DNA of 64,000 bases from assembly GCA_023078555.1 (NCBI GenBank), contig CM041202.1, forward strand, positions 620,001 through 684,000, given 5' to 3'. The DNA is from Ulva prolifera (Eukaryota > Chlorophyta > Ulvophyceae > Ulvales > Ulvaceae). Position numbers and translations under genes: made by a program. Under the pieces are notes generated by a model. The model saw only the letters and a list, made by a program, of their open reading frames with translations. It was not told where the DNA came from and did no database searches. This document shows positions 47,889-58,123 of this stretch, piece after piece (within the stretch, counting starts at the first letter, position 1; each line of letters starts with the position of its first letter).

Positions 47889-50800
47889 AGGCTGCACCGC
47901 GCTAGCACGATGGCATCTGAGGGCACAGGCAGCGCAGGATGCCTGAACGAAACTACCACGGTGTCAGTCGCGACTCCTGACGAGCTAGTGGAAGCTGTGC
48001 TGGACAAAGTGTGCCACATCGTCATCACTGCCCACCTCGACCTGACCACCCTTGACCTCGTCCAGTCTAACATCTGCTCAGACGGCTGCGAGAGCGCCCT
48101 GCCGTACGTCCGACACACCGCGTCCATCCGGGTGCGCAACACGCCCTCCCCCCCCCCCCCCCGCGCCGCACACAGCCGCACGTGTGTGGATGCTTGCAGT
48201 GGCTGTGGGCGCTGTGTTCGTGCGAGTCCGGCGTGGGTGACACGCTCCTGACGTCCGTACGTTGGGCCGTTTCATGCTACATTGTTGCCCTGGCGGTGAC
48301 ACCGGCCACTCTGACTTTTTCCGTGTAACACGCAGCCACACCGCCCATCGCCGGCGTGCTGGGTATGTTGTCTGTTGCTCCGGTGCCATCCCAGCCACGC
48401 ATGCCAGTGCAGCGTGCTGACTTGCTGTGCCCTGAAAGCCGGCCCCACGTCGACGCCTGCGACCGCCCCTGTCCACCAGGACGTGAACCCATGGCCGGCA
48501 CTTGCCGTGCTGACCCTCTTTCAGACCCGTGCCATTTTCTCTGTTGAGTTTGGACCCCCTGCTCCATGAAGCAGCCCGCTGTCATGTATGGCGCTGATGC
48601 ATGTGCCGGGTGTGCGCATACCGGGCGTGCACACATCTCGCACGATTCTCCCACGTGTGACTCTCTGAAGCTCCAGCACACCCGCCTGTTGCCCCACTGC
48701 ACGGGCACCGCTCTTTACGTGGCGGTCCGCTTCCAGCACTGCAGGACAGCTTTGCTTCGTCGGGCGGTATCATATGCAGGGACTGACTGTATTGACAGCA
48801 GCTCTGCTTTTGACCTGACAGCCTCCATTTCCGGTCTTCCCTTGCGGCGAATGTGTGTCCCAGTTGAAGGGGCCAAGCTGTGGTGCAGGGGGACTGCGCG
48901 GAGGCGCCGACGGACGCGGACGTCGCGGTCATCGCGGAGACGGTCGGCGCGGTCGCGCTGCTGCCTCTGCAGCCGCGGCAGTGCCTCGTGCTCGCCTACG
49001 AGGACTTCCTGCCCGTCCTCTCCACCCGGTGCGCCCTCCCCCCACCTGTTCCCGCCGCTGCCGACCCCGAACAACACACGCCTCACAAGCAGGGGCCATG
49101 GCAGAACGGCGCAGTGCACTGCTCAGCATCGCACGCAGGTATGTCCCCGTGATAACACAGCAATACTGGCCACGGTGAGCGTGTGACATGGACCGCCAGC
49201 TGATTGTATGCGTAGCATGACGAGGTCGCCATGCCACAGTTGACGTGTTTCTCTGATAGTGTTGGGGCTGGCACCACATAGAACCTGGACCATAACACCA
49301 CAGTTTCTTTGTGGGTGGCCGGGCCAATGCTTCACACGTATTTCAGGCCACCACGTGGTCCCCGCGGCCATTGCGGTCCCAGATCGATGCCCACGTAACC
49401 ACATCCCTGCCTCCAGGATGTGGCTTGACAACGTGTACATGCGCATGGCGTTTACGTCCGCATCCGAAAAGCCGCGCGAGGAGTTGCTGCCGTCTCTCAC
49501 TGGCCTGGCGCCGCTAGACAGCGTCAACCTCCAGCAAGGCACGGGCGAGTACTACGTGACGCGCACGACGTTCCAGGGCGATGGCGTCTCGTCGGTGGTG
49601 GGCATCTGGGCGGACGAGAGCACCTACGTCGAGAGTACGTCGCTCCTGCTCTTCAAGCTGTGTTGATCATCTCATCGCATGAGATGCTCTTGGCCTGCCT
49701 GCGGCCTGGCGGGCCTTGCCGAGGACACCCGCAATTAACAGCGAGATGATGTGCGGACCATCACAATGCCCCTTCCGTGACGTGTCACTGTTTGTGTGCC
49801 TGTCGCCAGAGTGCAGTCGGGGGCTCAGACTCGCAGTAAGAGATGCACGTCATGGTGGCTGACCAACTTGAGTTGCTGTGCACTGCATGCATACGCCTGT
49901 CTGGGCTGACCGCCAGGAGGGTCACCCTTGGCGGCAAACTGTCCCGTTCGAAGGGAGACGGATCAAAGATGCTTGCTCTAGACGCGTAGACATGCCGACG
50001 TGCAGATTGCACGTCTGTCACCCTCGCGTATGCTTTCAGCGGACTGTAGGGGCGCCATTTGTGCGCAACGAGGGTGCCCAACACGATCCCTGCCAATCTA
50101 GAGGTGTATGCTGCAGACTGCACGTTTGCGAACCTCGGAGGTGATGCGGAGCAGCACTGCGACAACTGCGTCGGCGCGATCAACAGCGACCGCGTCGCCG
50201 TCACCGTCGTCAACTCCACCTTCTTCGACCTCGCAGCCCTCCCGGACAGCCTGTACGTCCGCGCCTGGAACGACGGGGGTGTCGCGCTCCTCGGCTGCGA
50301 GTTCGGGCCCACCACCAAGCCGAAAGACGAGCCGCCGTTCTATGCCTCGGACGAAGCGGACCTGTACTCCGATGTGGACGGGCTCCTCCATCAGACGAAC
50401 AATGCAGGCGTGCTGCGCAAGGGTCGGCCGCTTGAGGACTTGCCCCAGCTGCCTGCGGGCACGCCGATGCGCTTCCTGCAGCGGGACGACCCCTGGTTTG
50501 TTGACGTCCGGAAGGTGTGCCGCTGCCGCCGCCGACGTGAGCATCGCCGTGGGTCTCTTCCCTGTATGGCCCCTGTGAATGTCGGTATGCATTTTCAAGA
50601 TGGCGCCTGCGTGCCCCAGTTGCAGCTCAGCCCACTGCCATCCAGTTTTACATGCTAGCTATTCATGTAACGGTCAGCTGTCTCATCTGCAACAAGTGTC
50701 TGAGAATGGCCATGTTCATGCAATGCAAAGAGCCGGTGAGAGGTGCTGTTGCCAGTCTGCTCTGCTGGGGGCAGGCCCCGTCTTCTTTTGTCTAGCCTGG

Positions 50801-53434
50801 CTGGCCATGTCCGTTTTGGTGCAAAAACAGCGTCGCTGTCTCCGGACTGCTAGTCCGGCGGTTCCTGTAGCCATATCGGCACGATGACATCTTCTGCTTG
50901 TTGTAAGGAGATACATGGACCACGACAGGCACTGGCTGAGCTTGTGCGCGGAACTCTACCGTGAACTGCGGGTTGTGTCACGCACACACAGCAAAACTTC
51001 TCATCTGTCGAGATAGTACATTACTTGAAGTATGACTTCCGCCATGCAGCTTCTCGACGTGGATCTACCGGCCCAGCCAGCGTACCCGGCGCCGACAACC
51101 CCGGTCCCAATCCTGGAAGGCATCGACCCGGTCGCCATGGCCCCGGGCGAGGTCGGCGGCGGCGATGGTGGCGGCGGCGGCGGCGGCGGCGGGTCGTCGG
51201 CCGGGCCTGTCGTCGGCGCCATCGCAGGAGTGGCTGTGTTGCTTGCCTTGGTATTGGCGGCGTGCTGCCTGCTGCGGCGCCGGCGCAAGCGCAACTCGGG
51301 CGCGGCCGGAACAAAGGCGGAGGCGGCGCATGCACCTGGCATCGGCAAGCCGATGGGGCCACCAGGGGCGACCGGCGAGATGGCGATCACAAACGGATCC
51401 GACACGCCCAGCTCGAGGCCAGGGAATGGCTTGTGGCTAAGGAATGTCAGGGTGCGCTGCGATGACTCCTGCTTGCCTTCATCCAGCGAAAACACCGACT
51501 GCCCATCATGTGTATCGTCTCGCATGTCGTCTCAAAAACGCTTGTGTATCCATGTGTGTATATGCTGTCACGGTGTCACCTGAACTGGCAAGATGATTCC
51601 CACTGTCCGCCCACTAATTTCAATCAGTATCGCCAGCAAGTTCAAGTTGGAACTTGAGACCTCGACACACGCTGCTCGCCCCGGCGAGCTGGCAGGCTAC
51701 ATGCGGCACGCCACAGTAGCACTTACACGTGATGTGGGCGGTGCAGTCAATGAGCATGGCGTCCGGCAAAGGCGTGGCGGCCGAGAAGGCGGCGGCTGCG
51801 GGCATGCCTCCCGCGCCAACGCTGGTGGACCTCGTCGTCTCGCAACTCAACACGATCGCCCCCACCGATATCGTCTTCGAGCAGTTCAAGCTCCTCGGGG
51901 AATCGCATCGTTGCCTCGGCAGTGCGCCCCCTCCCCATCCTGGCTCACGCCTCAACAGCCCCGGGCCCTCCGTCCACTTCGATAGTGGCTTGCACACCTG
52001 AACGTCAGGCTGACCTGCGCTGCCGTCGGCGAGGTTTGCATCGCGAACCGAGCCTGGAGTGAGGCGCTTGCGGCTGTTGTGGGTGGCCGGAGGCGGTTTG
52101 GTGAGGCTGCTGCGGATTGGTGCATCCACCTGCCGCGTCCACGGCCTTCATCGCGATGCCGCCACACAGAGCCTGAGTGACGGGACCATGCCACCGACGT
52201 ACAGCAGCTTGTGATGTCTTTGATGTACGGGCCATCACATGCTCTGCATGCATACAGATAACGCGGTCGTCGCGATGGCCGTCGGTGCACACTCCGACAT
52301 CCCCTTCGCGGCCAAGTTCTTCGCGGATCGCTCAGGGTTCGACGCGGAGACGGCGGCGCGGCAGGAGCCGGCGCTTGCCGCGTTTGCGCCGCAGATCATC
52401 TTCGTGCACGACCCCGCGGCCCTCGACCGCAACAGCGTCGGCAATACCGACCGCTACGGCCGCCTGCTGCCGCCATGCATTGTGATGCCGCGCGGCGAGA
52501 GCCTCGTGGAGTGGACGCGGCGCGCCACGGCGGACAAGTTCCAGGCCGTCACGGTGTGCACATCTCCCATACATGCTCTCCATCTTCCTGCTTGCGTGTC
52601 ATTGTTGTGCAACCTGCTGAATTGAGGTCAACATCGTTGGAAATACTTTCCGGGGGGGTACGTGTACAGCCACTCAGTCTACTCCGCGCATGCCGCATGC
52701 GTAGTGTGCTAAGCGGCTGAATCCAGCGGGTGTGATGCAGTTGCTGTCACACGTCGCGATGCGCCTGCGGGACATCCATGCCGCCGGCTTCGCGCACCGC
52801 GCCATCAAGCCCGCGCACATCATGCACCTCCGCTCGGACAACCGCTGGACGGTCGTCGACTTTGACCGCGCCGCCGCGCTCGGCGCGCTCGCCCCCCTCA
52901 CACTCAACGGCGCCTATGCCGCCCCGGAGCTCGCGGCGGCGGCCGCGGCAGCAGGAGGCGCGGCGGACGCGGTGGTGGAGGTGAAGGCGGCGGCGGACTG
53001 CTGGGCGCTTGGGGTGGTCGCGTTTGAGCTGCTGTCTGGGGAGCAGCTGCTGCAGCCGGGCGCCCGAGGGGAGGCGAAAGTGTGACCCTGCTGCCCTGTG
53101 ATACATGTGATGCCTCCCCTTGCAATGTGGGCCCTCTCACTGACCTCGGACTTTGCTCTGGCACACGCATGCATGCAAGTAGTAATGGGCTGCTTCTGCG
53201 GGAACTAATAGTTTGCCGTGTGGGTTGCAGCTGCAGGCGCAGCTTCTGGGCGACGCGCCGCTGCCGTGGGAGGCCGCCGCAGACCCCTCAGCCGTCCTCC
53301 ACAAGATCGGGATCTTCCGGGAGCCGCTGCTGCAGCTGCTGCAGCGCGAGCCGGCGCGCCGCGCCACGATGCAGGACTTCTGCAACGCCTGCAACAGCCT
53401 CGTCGCCAGCAACACAACCACCGGCGGCACCTAG
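47889..53434 (+). CDS. Gene F: receptor-like pseudokinase with poly-Gly stalk (HRA, DFD)
   Basis: Exons by eye: E1 47889-48131, E2 48889-49028, E3 49417-49634, E4 50117-50514, E5 51050-51451, E6 51747-51921, K1 52258-52553, K2 52741-53079, K3 53231-53434 (TAG); 805 codons, signal exon not found. E1 begins RLHRASTMASEG, matching the STM seen at the same place in A and B, then HIVITAHLDLTTLDL. E3 has MWLDNVYMR and VTRTTFQGDG; E4 has CTFANLGGDA and VVNSTFFDL. E5: PAYPAPTTPVPILE stalk, a run of about ten Gly, a helix around VAVLLALVLAACCLL, RRRRKR. E6 is the shortest of the family. Kinase: beta3 Lys present (FAAKFF), HRA for HRD (52795-52803), KPAH for KPEN, DFD for DFG, and an Ala-rich insertion before DCWALG. 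The catalytic Asp is lost, so a pseudokinase is expected. It is the most diverged plus-strand member. Confidence 0.87.
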
Positions 53435-53942
53435 CTGGCATGCCATGGTTTGCACGGAGGGAACAATGCGGCGTTGCTGCGGTTCGGAGATGTCAGTGAT
53501 CCTCTGGTTGTGTAGCTCTGTTTCGTTGAGTGAGATAGACAGGCGTGCGTATGCCACGAGCTTGCAACTCGTGCAGCTGAGCATGTGCATGGCGGGCATT
53601 GAAAGGCTACAGGCCAGTGTGTGGCCGTCGTGGTGTTGCGTGCTGCTGTGGGCGTGCATGCGGGTGTCGCCGCAAGGTGTCCGTGCTTTGTGGCCATGGC
53701 GCCTTGAGGAAATCTCTCTCTTTGTCTCTCAGCAGGTCGTTCCGTGGAGGGCTTGCTGCCAACACAGCTGATTCTGTCTGGAACAGCCCCAGATAATCTC
53801 GGTCAAGCACCTCCTTCCAAATTTATTGTTCCTGTGATATCGTGTGCATGGTATGTTCTGCGCTGCCTGCAGCGCCTCGTGTGTCCGAATGCCTGCGCAT
53901 CATGCGTGAGGTGGAGTGCGCTGTGTGTCTCTGATGCTAGCG

Positions 53943-53947
53943 TGTAA
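53943..53947 (+). terminator. Candidate TGTAA polyadenylation signal of gene F
   Basis: TGTAA in the sense strand lies about 510 bp after the stop codon of gene F. It is a candidate only, because the motif is short. Confidence 0.25.
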
Positions 53948-54262
53948 CGCATGTAGCTGCGGCAATCAACTGTGCGGTGCCGTATGCATTGCACAGCTCC
54001 TGCTTGCAATTCGTGACCATGTATGGACTTTTACTCAATAAGTAACCGTTTAAACAGGAGCCTGTCGCTACATGTAGGTGTTGACGCCCGGTGGCAGCGG
54101 GACTGCAGCCACCCCTTCATAGGCTTCATAGACTGCAGCCACCCCTTCATGGCGTGTGTCTGTGTAGTGGGCCACGCTGACCATGCCTTGCGATCGTGAG
54201 TACGAAGATGTGACACACTTCTGGGGGCAGTGCTGATGTTATGGGGCCGCAACGTTCTCCTG

Positions 54263-54305
54263 TGTGATGCCTGCGGTTCTACCTGCTGCTCCGACTTTGT
54301 CCTTG
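54263..54305 (+). repeat. Retroposon 3' tail, family R2
   Basis: GATGCCTGCGGTTCTACCTG, then GCTCCGACTTTGTCCTTG, matches the R2 terminus seen at 282-415 and 5255-5850. Confidence 0.45.
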
Positions 54306-54866
54306 CATAGAAACGACACGCCGGCCATATGGAACATCCCGTCCGTGGCCGAGTGAATCACTGCGGCCTGAGCTGCGACCAAGCTGCTCCACACAGCGTG
54401 CCAGCCTGCAGCTGATGAACCTGAAGAATCATTGATTCTGCGATTGTCTGTATTAGGCAAGTGTAATCTGATATGTCTGGCAGATTAAATGAGCAAATTT
54501 GAGAACAAACATGAACGTGCCAGGGACCAGAGGCTCCAGTGCACCATACTTCTGACATGCTGCTGCATTTGTGTATCCGACATATGGTCATAGACACAAG
54601 TGGTGCTGGGAGGCCACGGCACGCTCCTGGATGCCCCTGATTTGATACTGTGTAGCTCTACGTAGACTCTGTATCTGAGATAGGTTTTGGCTCGAGCTCT
54701 GCGTTGCCTAAAACACCGCATATATCTGCTGCAACACGCACTTGTGATATCGCTGGATCACCAACCGGCATTGTGAGGGAACCTCGCGTAACTAATGTGA
54801 AGATAAGTCATCGACGTCACGTCCCCATTGCTGCCAGAGTTCCTAAGTGACGACGAGTGCTTAAGG

Positions 54867-55547
54867 AATGTATTTACAAAAGAGTGAACGGGAGAAAACA
54901 AACACTGAAACCGAATCTCATCCGAATCAAATGCAACATACACTCACACACACACGAACACTACAACCGCACTCACAACTCAGTCCGGCAGGATCGCGTC
55001 CTCCAGGCCCGCATCATATCGCAACCCTTGCTCCCGAGAGATGACAAGCCCAGACTTCCGATACATATCCGCATTGCCGCGCTGCAATGACACCGACAAC
55101 ACCCGCAGCGCCCACTGGACAAACGCGCCTTTGGAGATGCGCCCACTGGCAGCGGCCACATCCCCCAACTGACCGACGAACCTCACGGCAGCCTTGCCCA
55201 TGAAGCCACACGATTCGACCGCAAACGGAACAAACCGGAACGCGGCATGGTCAGGCACGTCCCGCCGGAAGCGGTCCCGCTTCCTGTCCTCCGCCCGCTC
55301 CGCCGTCGCACCCGTCTCCCGCGCCGCAGCGGCCACGTATGAGGCCGCCGGCGCATGCGTGACCACGACGTCCACGGCCGCCATCTCCAGGCGCGGCATG
55401 ACCACGACGACGTCCCCGCGGCGATTCAGCTCAACACCCGCGCCCCTCGCGAGGGCACGGTAGAGCGGCTCCAGGGCAGACTGCAGTCCGGCGTAAGAGG
55501 CGACCAGGCGCAAGGCACGAGCCAGGTTATCATGGCGCATCTGGGTC
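54867..55547 (-). mobile_element. 5'-truncated LINE (non-LTR retrotransposon) with 11-bp target-site duplication
   Basis: A minus-strand insertion is bounded by identical AGTGCTTAAGG at 54856-54866 and 55548-55558. It contains the last 186 codons of the element's open frame and about 110 bp of 3' untranslated sequence that ends CTCTTTTGTAAATACATT, including TGTAA. Truncation at the 5' side and the clean duplication are typical of target-primed reverse transcription. The duplication is perfect and the frame is intact to its stop, so the insertion looks young. Its 3' end is the source of the R1 tails scattered through the window. Confidence 0.85.
54980..55540 (-). CDS. C-terminal fragment of LINE polyprotein
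   Basis: The open frame begins within the element (RHDNLARALRLVASYAGLQ) and runs to a stop. Motifs such as VVVTHAPAASYVAAAARETG and FRFVPFAVESCGFMGKAAVR resemble the tail downstream of the reverse transcriptase in algal LINE polyproteins, from memory of that group. The endonuclease and catalytic reverse-transcriptase parts are absent because of 5' truncation, so it is not functional on its own. The initiating Met is simply the first ATG after the truncation. Confidence 0.75.
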   Translation of the reverse strand: MRHDNLARALRLVASYAGLQSALEPLYRALARGAGVELNRRGDVVVVMPRLEMAAVDVVVTHAPAASYVAAAARETGATAERAEDRKRDRFRRDVPDHAAFRFVPFAVESCGFMGKAAVRFVGQLGDVAAASGRISKGAFVQWALRVLSVSLQRGNADMYRKSGLVISREQGLRYDAGLEDAILPD

Positions 55548-56057
55548 TAGTGCTTAAGGCCGCTACAGCGACAGCTACGTGCCAGTATGCCTGAAGAGTT
55601 GAGCAATAGTACGCCGGTGTATCCTTTTCGTCTTAAGGCGGTCGGAAGCTGAGCAAATAGTTCAGCTCCAGGTGGTCGTGCACAACAAGCTGGCACCAGA
55701 GCAGTCACTTTTCAGATGTGGCTTGCGGCAACTGCGGCAAGGTGCTGTGACACTTCACGGCAACTGGTGTGAATTGGAGTTTTGAGTCGCGTGCTGTGTG
55801 TTTGATGTACCATGGCGTTGCTTCCGCGTGGCACTACGCGCGTGACCGACAACTGGGGACACACGGCGCCTTGATCGTGGCCGGCGACGTGGGCATGCTC
55901 CAAATTCGCAAAGCGTCTCTCTCGCAAAGTTCGCAAACTCGCAAAGCGTCGGGAAAATGTTGGGTGCGGGCGAGACTGTGTGGTCGAGTGGCCTCCTATT
56001 GCACCCAGCCGCAATCTGCATCGCGGCGGCCTTTGAGCCTCTTCGTTGATTGCCGGT

Positions 56058-56116
56058 CGGTGGAGCAACGAGCGCCGAAATGCTACCGTAGCATTTGGGC
56101 GCTCGTTGCTCCACCG
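56058..56116. repeat. Hairpin: 29-bp arms with one mismatch, 1-nt loop
   Basis: Arms 56058-56086 and 56088-56116 pair except for one position. The left arm starts CGGTGGAGCAACGAGCGCC. It ends 43 bp before the orphan kinase exon at 56160. Confidence 0.95.
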
Positions 56117-56159
56117 TGACTGCCGTGTGACGATCGTGCACATGGGGCGTGCGGTGCAG

Positions 56160-56582
56160 GTTGCGGCGCATCTGCGGGGGCAGGAGCCATTGCCGTGGGA
56201 GGGAGACCGGCTGTGCGAGGAGGCGCGGTTCCGCCTCGGCATCTTTGCGGCCCCTGTGCTGGGCCTGCTGCACCGCGACCCCGCACGCCGCGCCTCCATG
56301 CTGGACTTCTGCAACGCATTCCATGACATCGTGGCGAGTAACACCCCCACGGCAGGGTGGCGTGACGGCTGCCGCCAGTGGCCACGGGGGGTTCTTGTGC
56401 GCAGCTGGTGGCCACAGTGGCGCAGCGGTGCGGACACACGGGGCAGATGCACACGGCGCCGTCCGCTGGCAGCTGCGCAGGGCCATTGCAAAGGGCATGG
56501 GCGCGCTTGTGCCTGTGGTCGGTGTTACGCCGGAAAGCAGGAATGCAGCTCGTTGCACCGAGAGTCCCATGCGACGGCATGA
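56160..56582 (+). pseudogene. Gene G: orphan last kinase exon (K3), stop codon lost
   Basis: After a GTGCAG acceptor the frame reads VAAHLRGQEPLPWEGD, then RFRLGIFAAPVLGLLHRDPARRASM and SNTPTAG, a complete K3 exon most like that of gene H (EETRFRLGVF, RDPARRPSV, SNTTTAG). No other family exon exists on the plus strand between gene F and this point. At the place where genes B and H have a TGA stop, the sequence reads TGG, so the frame runs on to 56582 with unrelated residues. It is best explained as the remnant of an inverted partial copy of an H-like gene. It could be an alternative last exon of F only if 2.7 kb of spacer were spliced out. Confidence 0.7.
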
Positions 56583-56744
56583 GCACCCGGGACACATGTA
56601 GCCAATGGGAGAGGGCTGATTAGGGTATAACAGTCTGTAGAATAGACACGACTCAGTAACCGTACATGAGAGCATGGTGTGCATGCATGTGGCAGCAAAT
56701 GTGTTGCGAGGTTCCTGCCGTACCATTTGCAAGCGTGTTTTGAA

Positions 56745-56745
<1 letters not shown>

Positions 56746-56780
<35 letters not shown>
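56746..56780. repeat. Homopolymer of 35 G
   Basis: An uninterrupted G run lies in the spacer downstream of the G remnant. Confidence 0.9.
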
Positions 56781-57552
56781 CTTGATTGTACAATGCGTTC
56801 CCTCAAGATAACCCCCCGCACATGCATATAGGGGTTTCCTCAACTGCATCGTTCGGCACGTAGCGACAGGTTTGCCAGCGAAGCTACTTCCTGTTGAGGT
56901 CTACGCCAGCTGTTTCTTCTCTAGAACAGATTGAGATGATGTGAATTTTCTATCCAAGCATGTTCTGGAGTTTTCCTTCTCACCGTGACATCCGCTGATC
57001 TTGTGATAAGACATCACTACGGCATGGTGTGCCCTGTGGCGACCCCACCAAGTTGGGACTGCACGAAGGTTGAGTTCCTGAAGCATGCCCTACCATAGCC
57101 TCACAACAAGGGGCCGTTGAAGCCCTTTACGATATCCATCAATGGTCGTGGTACGGGTGTACATGCAGGCTGTATGCTTGACTGCAGGCCACACTCGTTG
57201 TGAAACTCCCTTGACCGCGCCTGACGCGGATGAGCCATGTCTACGGTGAATCGCCCACCACCAGCCTACCCACAACAGATGCAGATCTCTAGAGCAGGAT
57301 GTTTCCTGCTGGCATGCATCACGTGCATGCATAGGAATCATTGTAAATGGTAGGTATGCACATATCTGCCGCATGGGGACACAGCCGGCAGCAGCCCACC
57401 CGATCGACCGACGTTTGGAAAAGATGGCCGGAGCGCGACACTTGTGAACCAGCCTCACACAACATAACAGAAAAGAAGAAAGCCTTTGGTATGTTGAGCA
57501 CCGTGCTGTGACATCGCAGATCACGCTGGGTGGCATGCTGAACACAACACGC

Positions 57553-57557
57553 TTACA
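57553..57557 (-). terminator. Candidate TGTAA polyadenylation signal of gene H
   Basis: The minus-strand TGTAA lies about 570 bp past the stop of gene H. It is a candidate only. Confidence 0.25.
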
Positions 57558-58123
57558 ACACTGGCACCCTAGTAGGCACCTAAACCCGCCCCGAGAGGCC
57601 GGTGAATTGTAGTCGAAGCTGATCCGAGTCTCACTGACCTGTGTGTCTGCGGACACATACCTCACAACCAGAGGGACTCCGAGACACAAAGTATCGAAGT
57701 CGGGCCTGGTCACTCTGCCTGGCTCCGCTGTCGGGCTGTAGGCCATACACAATATACTACAAACTAGATCTAATATCCTAGGCGTGGCAACCGTGTGGGG
57801 TGAACGGCCAACCTATCGGCAGTGTGCATGTGACACAGCCGATAGCCACACACAAGTATCCTCTGGCTACAGGTAAAACCATCAGCATGCCTTTGACGGC
57901 CGGCACTTGATTTAGCCCTGCCGCAACACCACAGCATATTAAAAAAGACGACAGGCTTGCAATGCTTCTGCGCCATGGCGACGCTGCACCCCCGCCCCTC
58001 AATGGGTATTAGGCTCAGAAATGAACATACTTAATTGCCATATCGTGGCCGGAGGGGACCCCCCTCCCCCCCCACCCCCCGCCCCCGCCCGCGGCGCGGG
58101 GGCGCGGGGGTGGCTCCGCCTCA

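Larger units (their letters stand above)
53435..54866. other. Spacer downstream of gene F
   Basis: This stretch holds the 3' end of gene F, a candidate TGTAA signal at 53943-53947, a direct duplication (around 54096-54141, unit GACTGCAGCCACCCCTTCAT) and an R2 retroposon tail (54263-54305). No gene is seen. Confidence 0.55.
56583..58123. other. Convergent spacer between G remnant and gene H
   Basis: It contains a run of 35 G (56746-56780) and a candidate minus-strand TGTAA for gene H at 57553-57557. No coding sequence is recognised; long minus-strand frames here are antisense to the G exon or lack motifs. Confidence 0.5.

Noticed and set aside
54980-55540. Independent host gene on the minus strand
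   Set aside because: It lies exactly inside a segment with an 11-bp target-site duplication and has the tail of a LINE polyprotein.
55755-56849. Minus-strand open frame of 364 codons
   Set aside because: It runs antisense through the K3 remnant, a hairpin and a homopolymer, shows no motif and is a shadow of GC-rich sequence.
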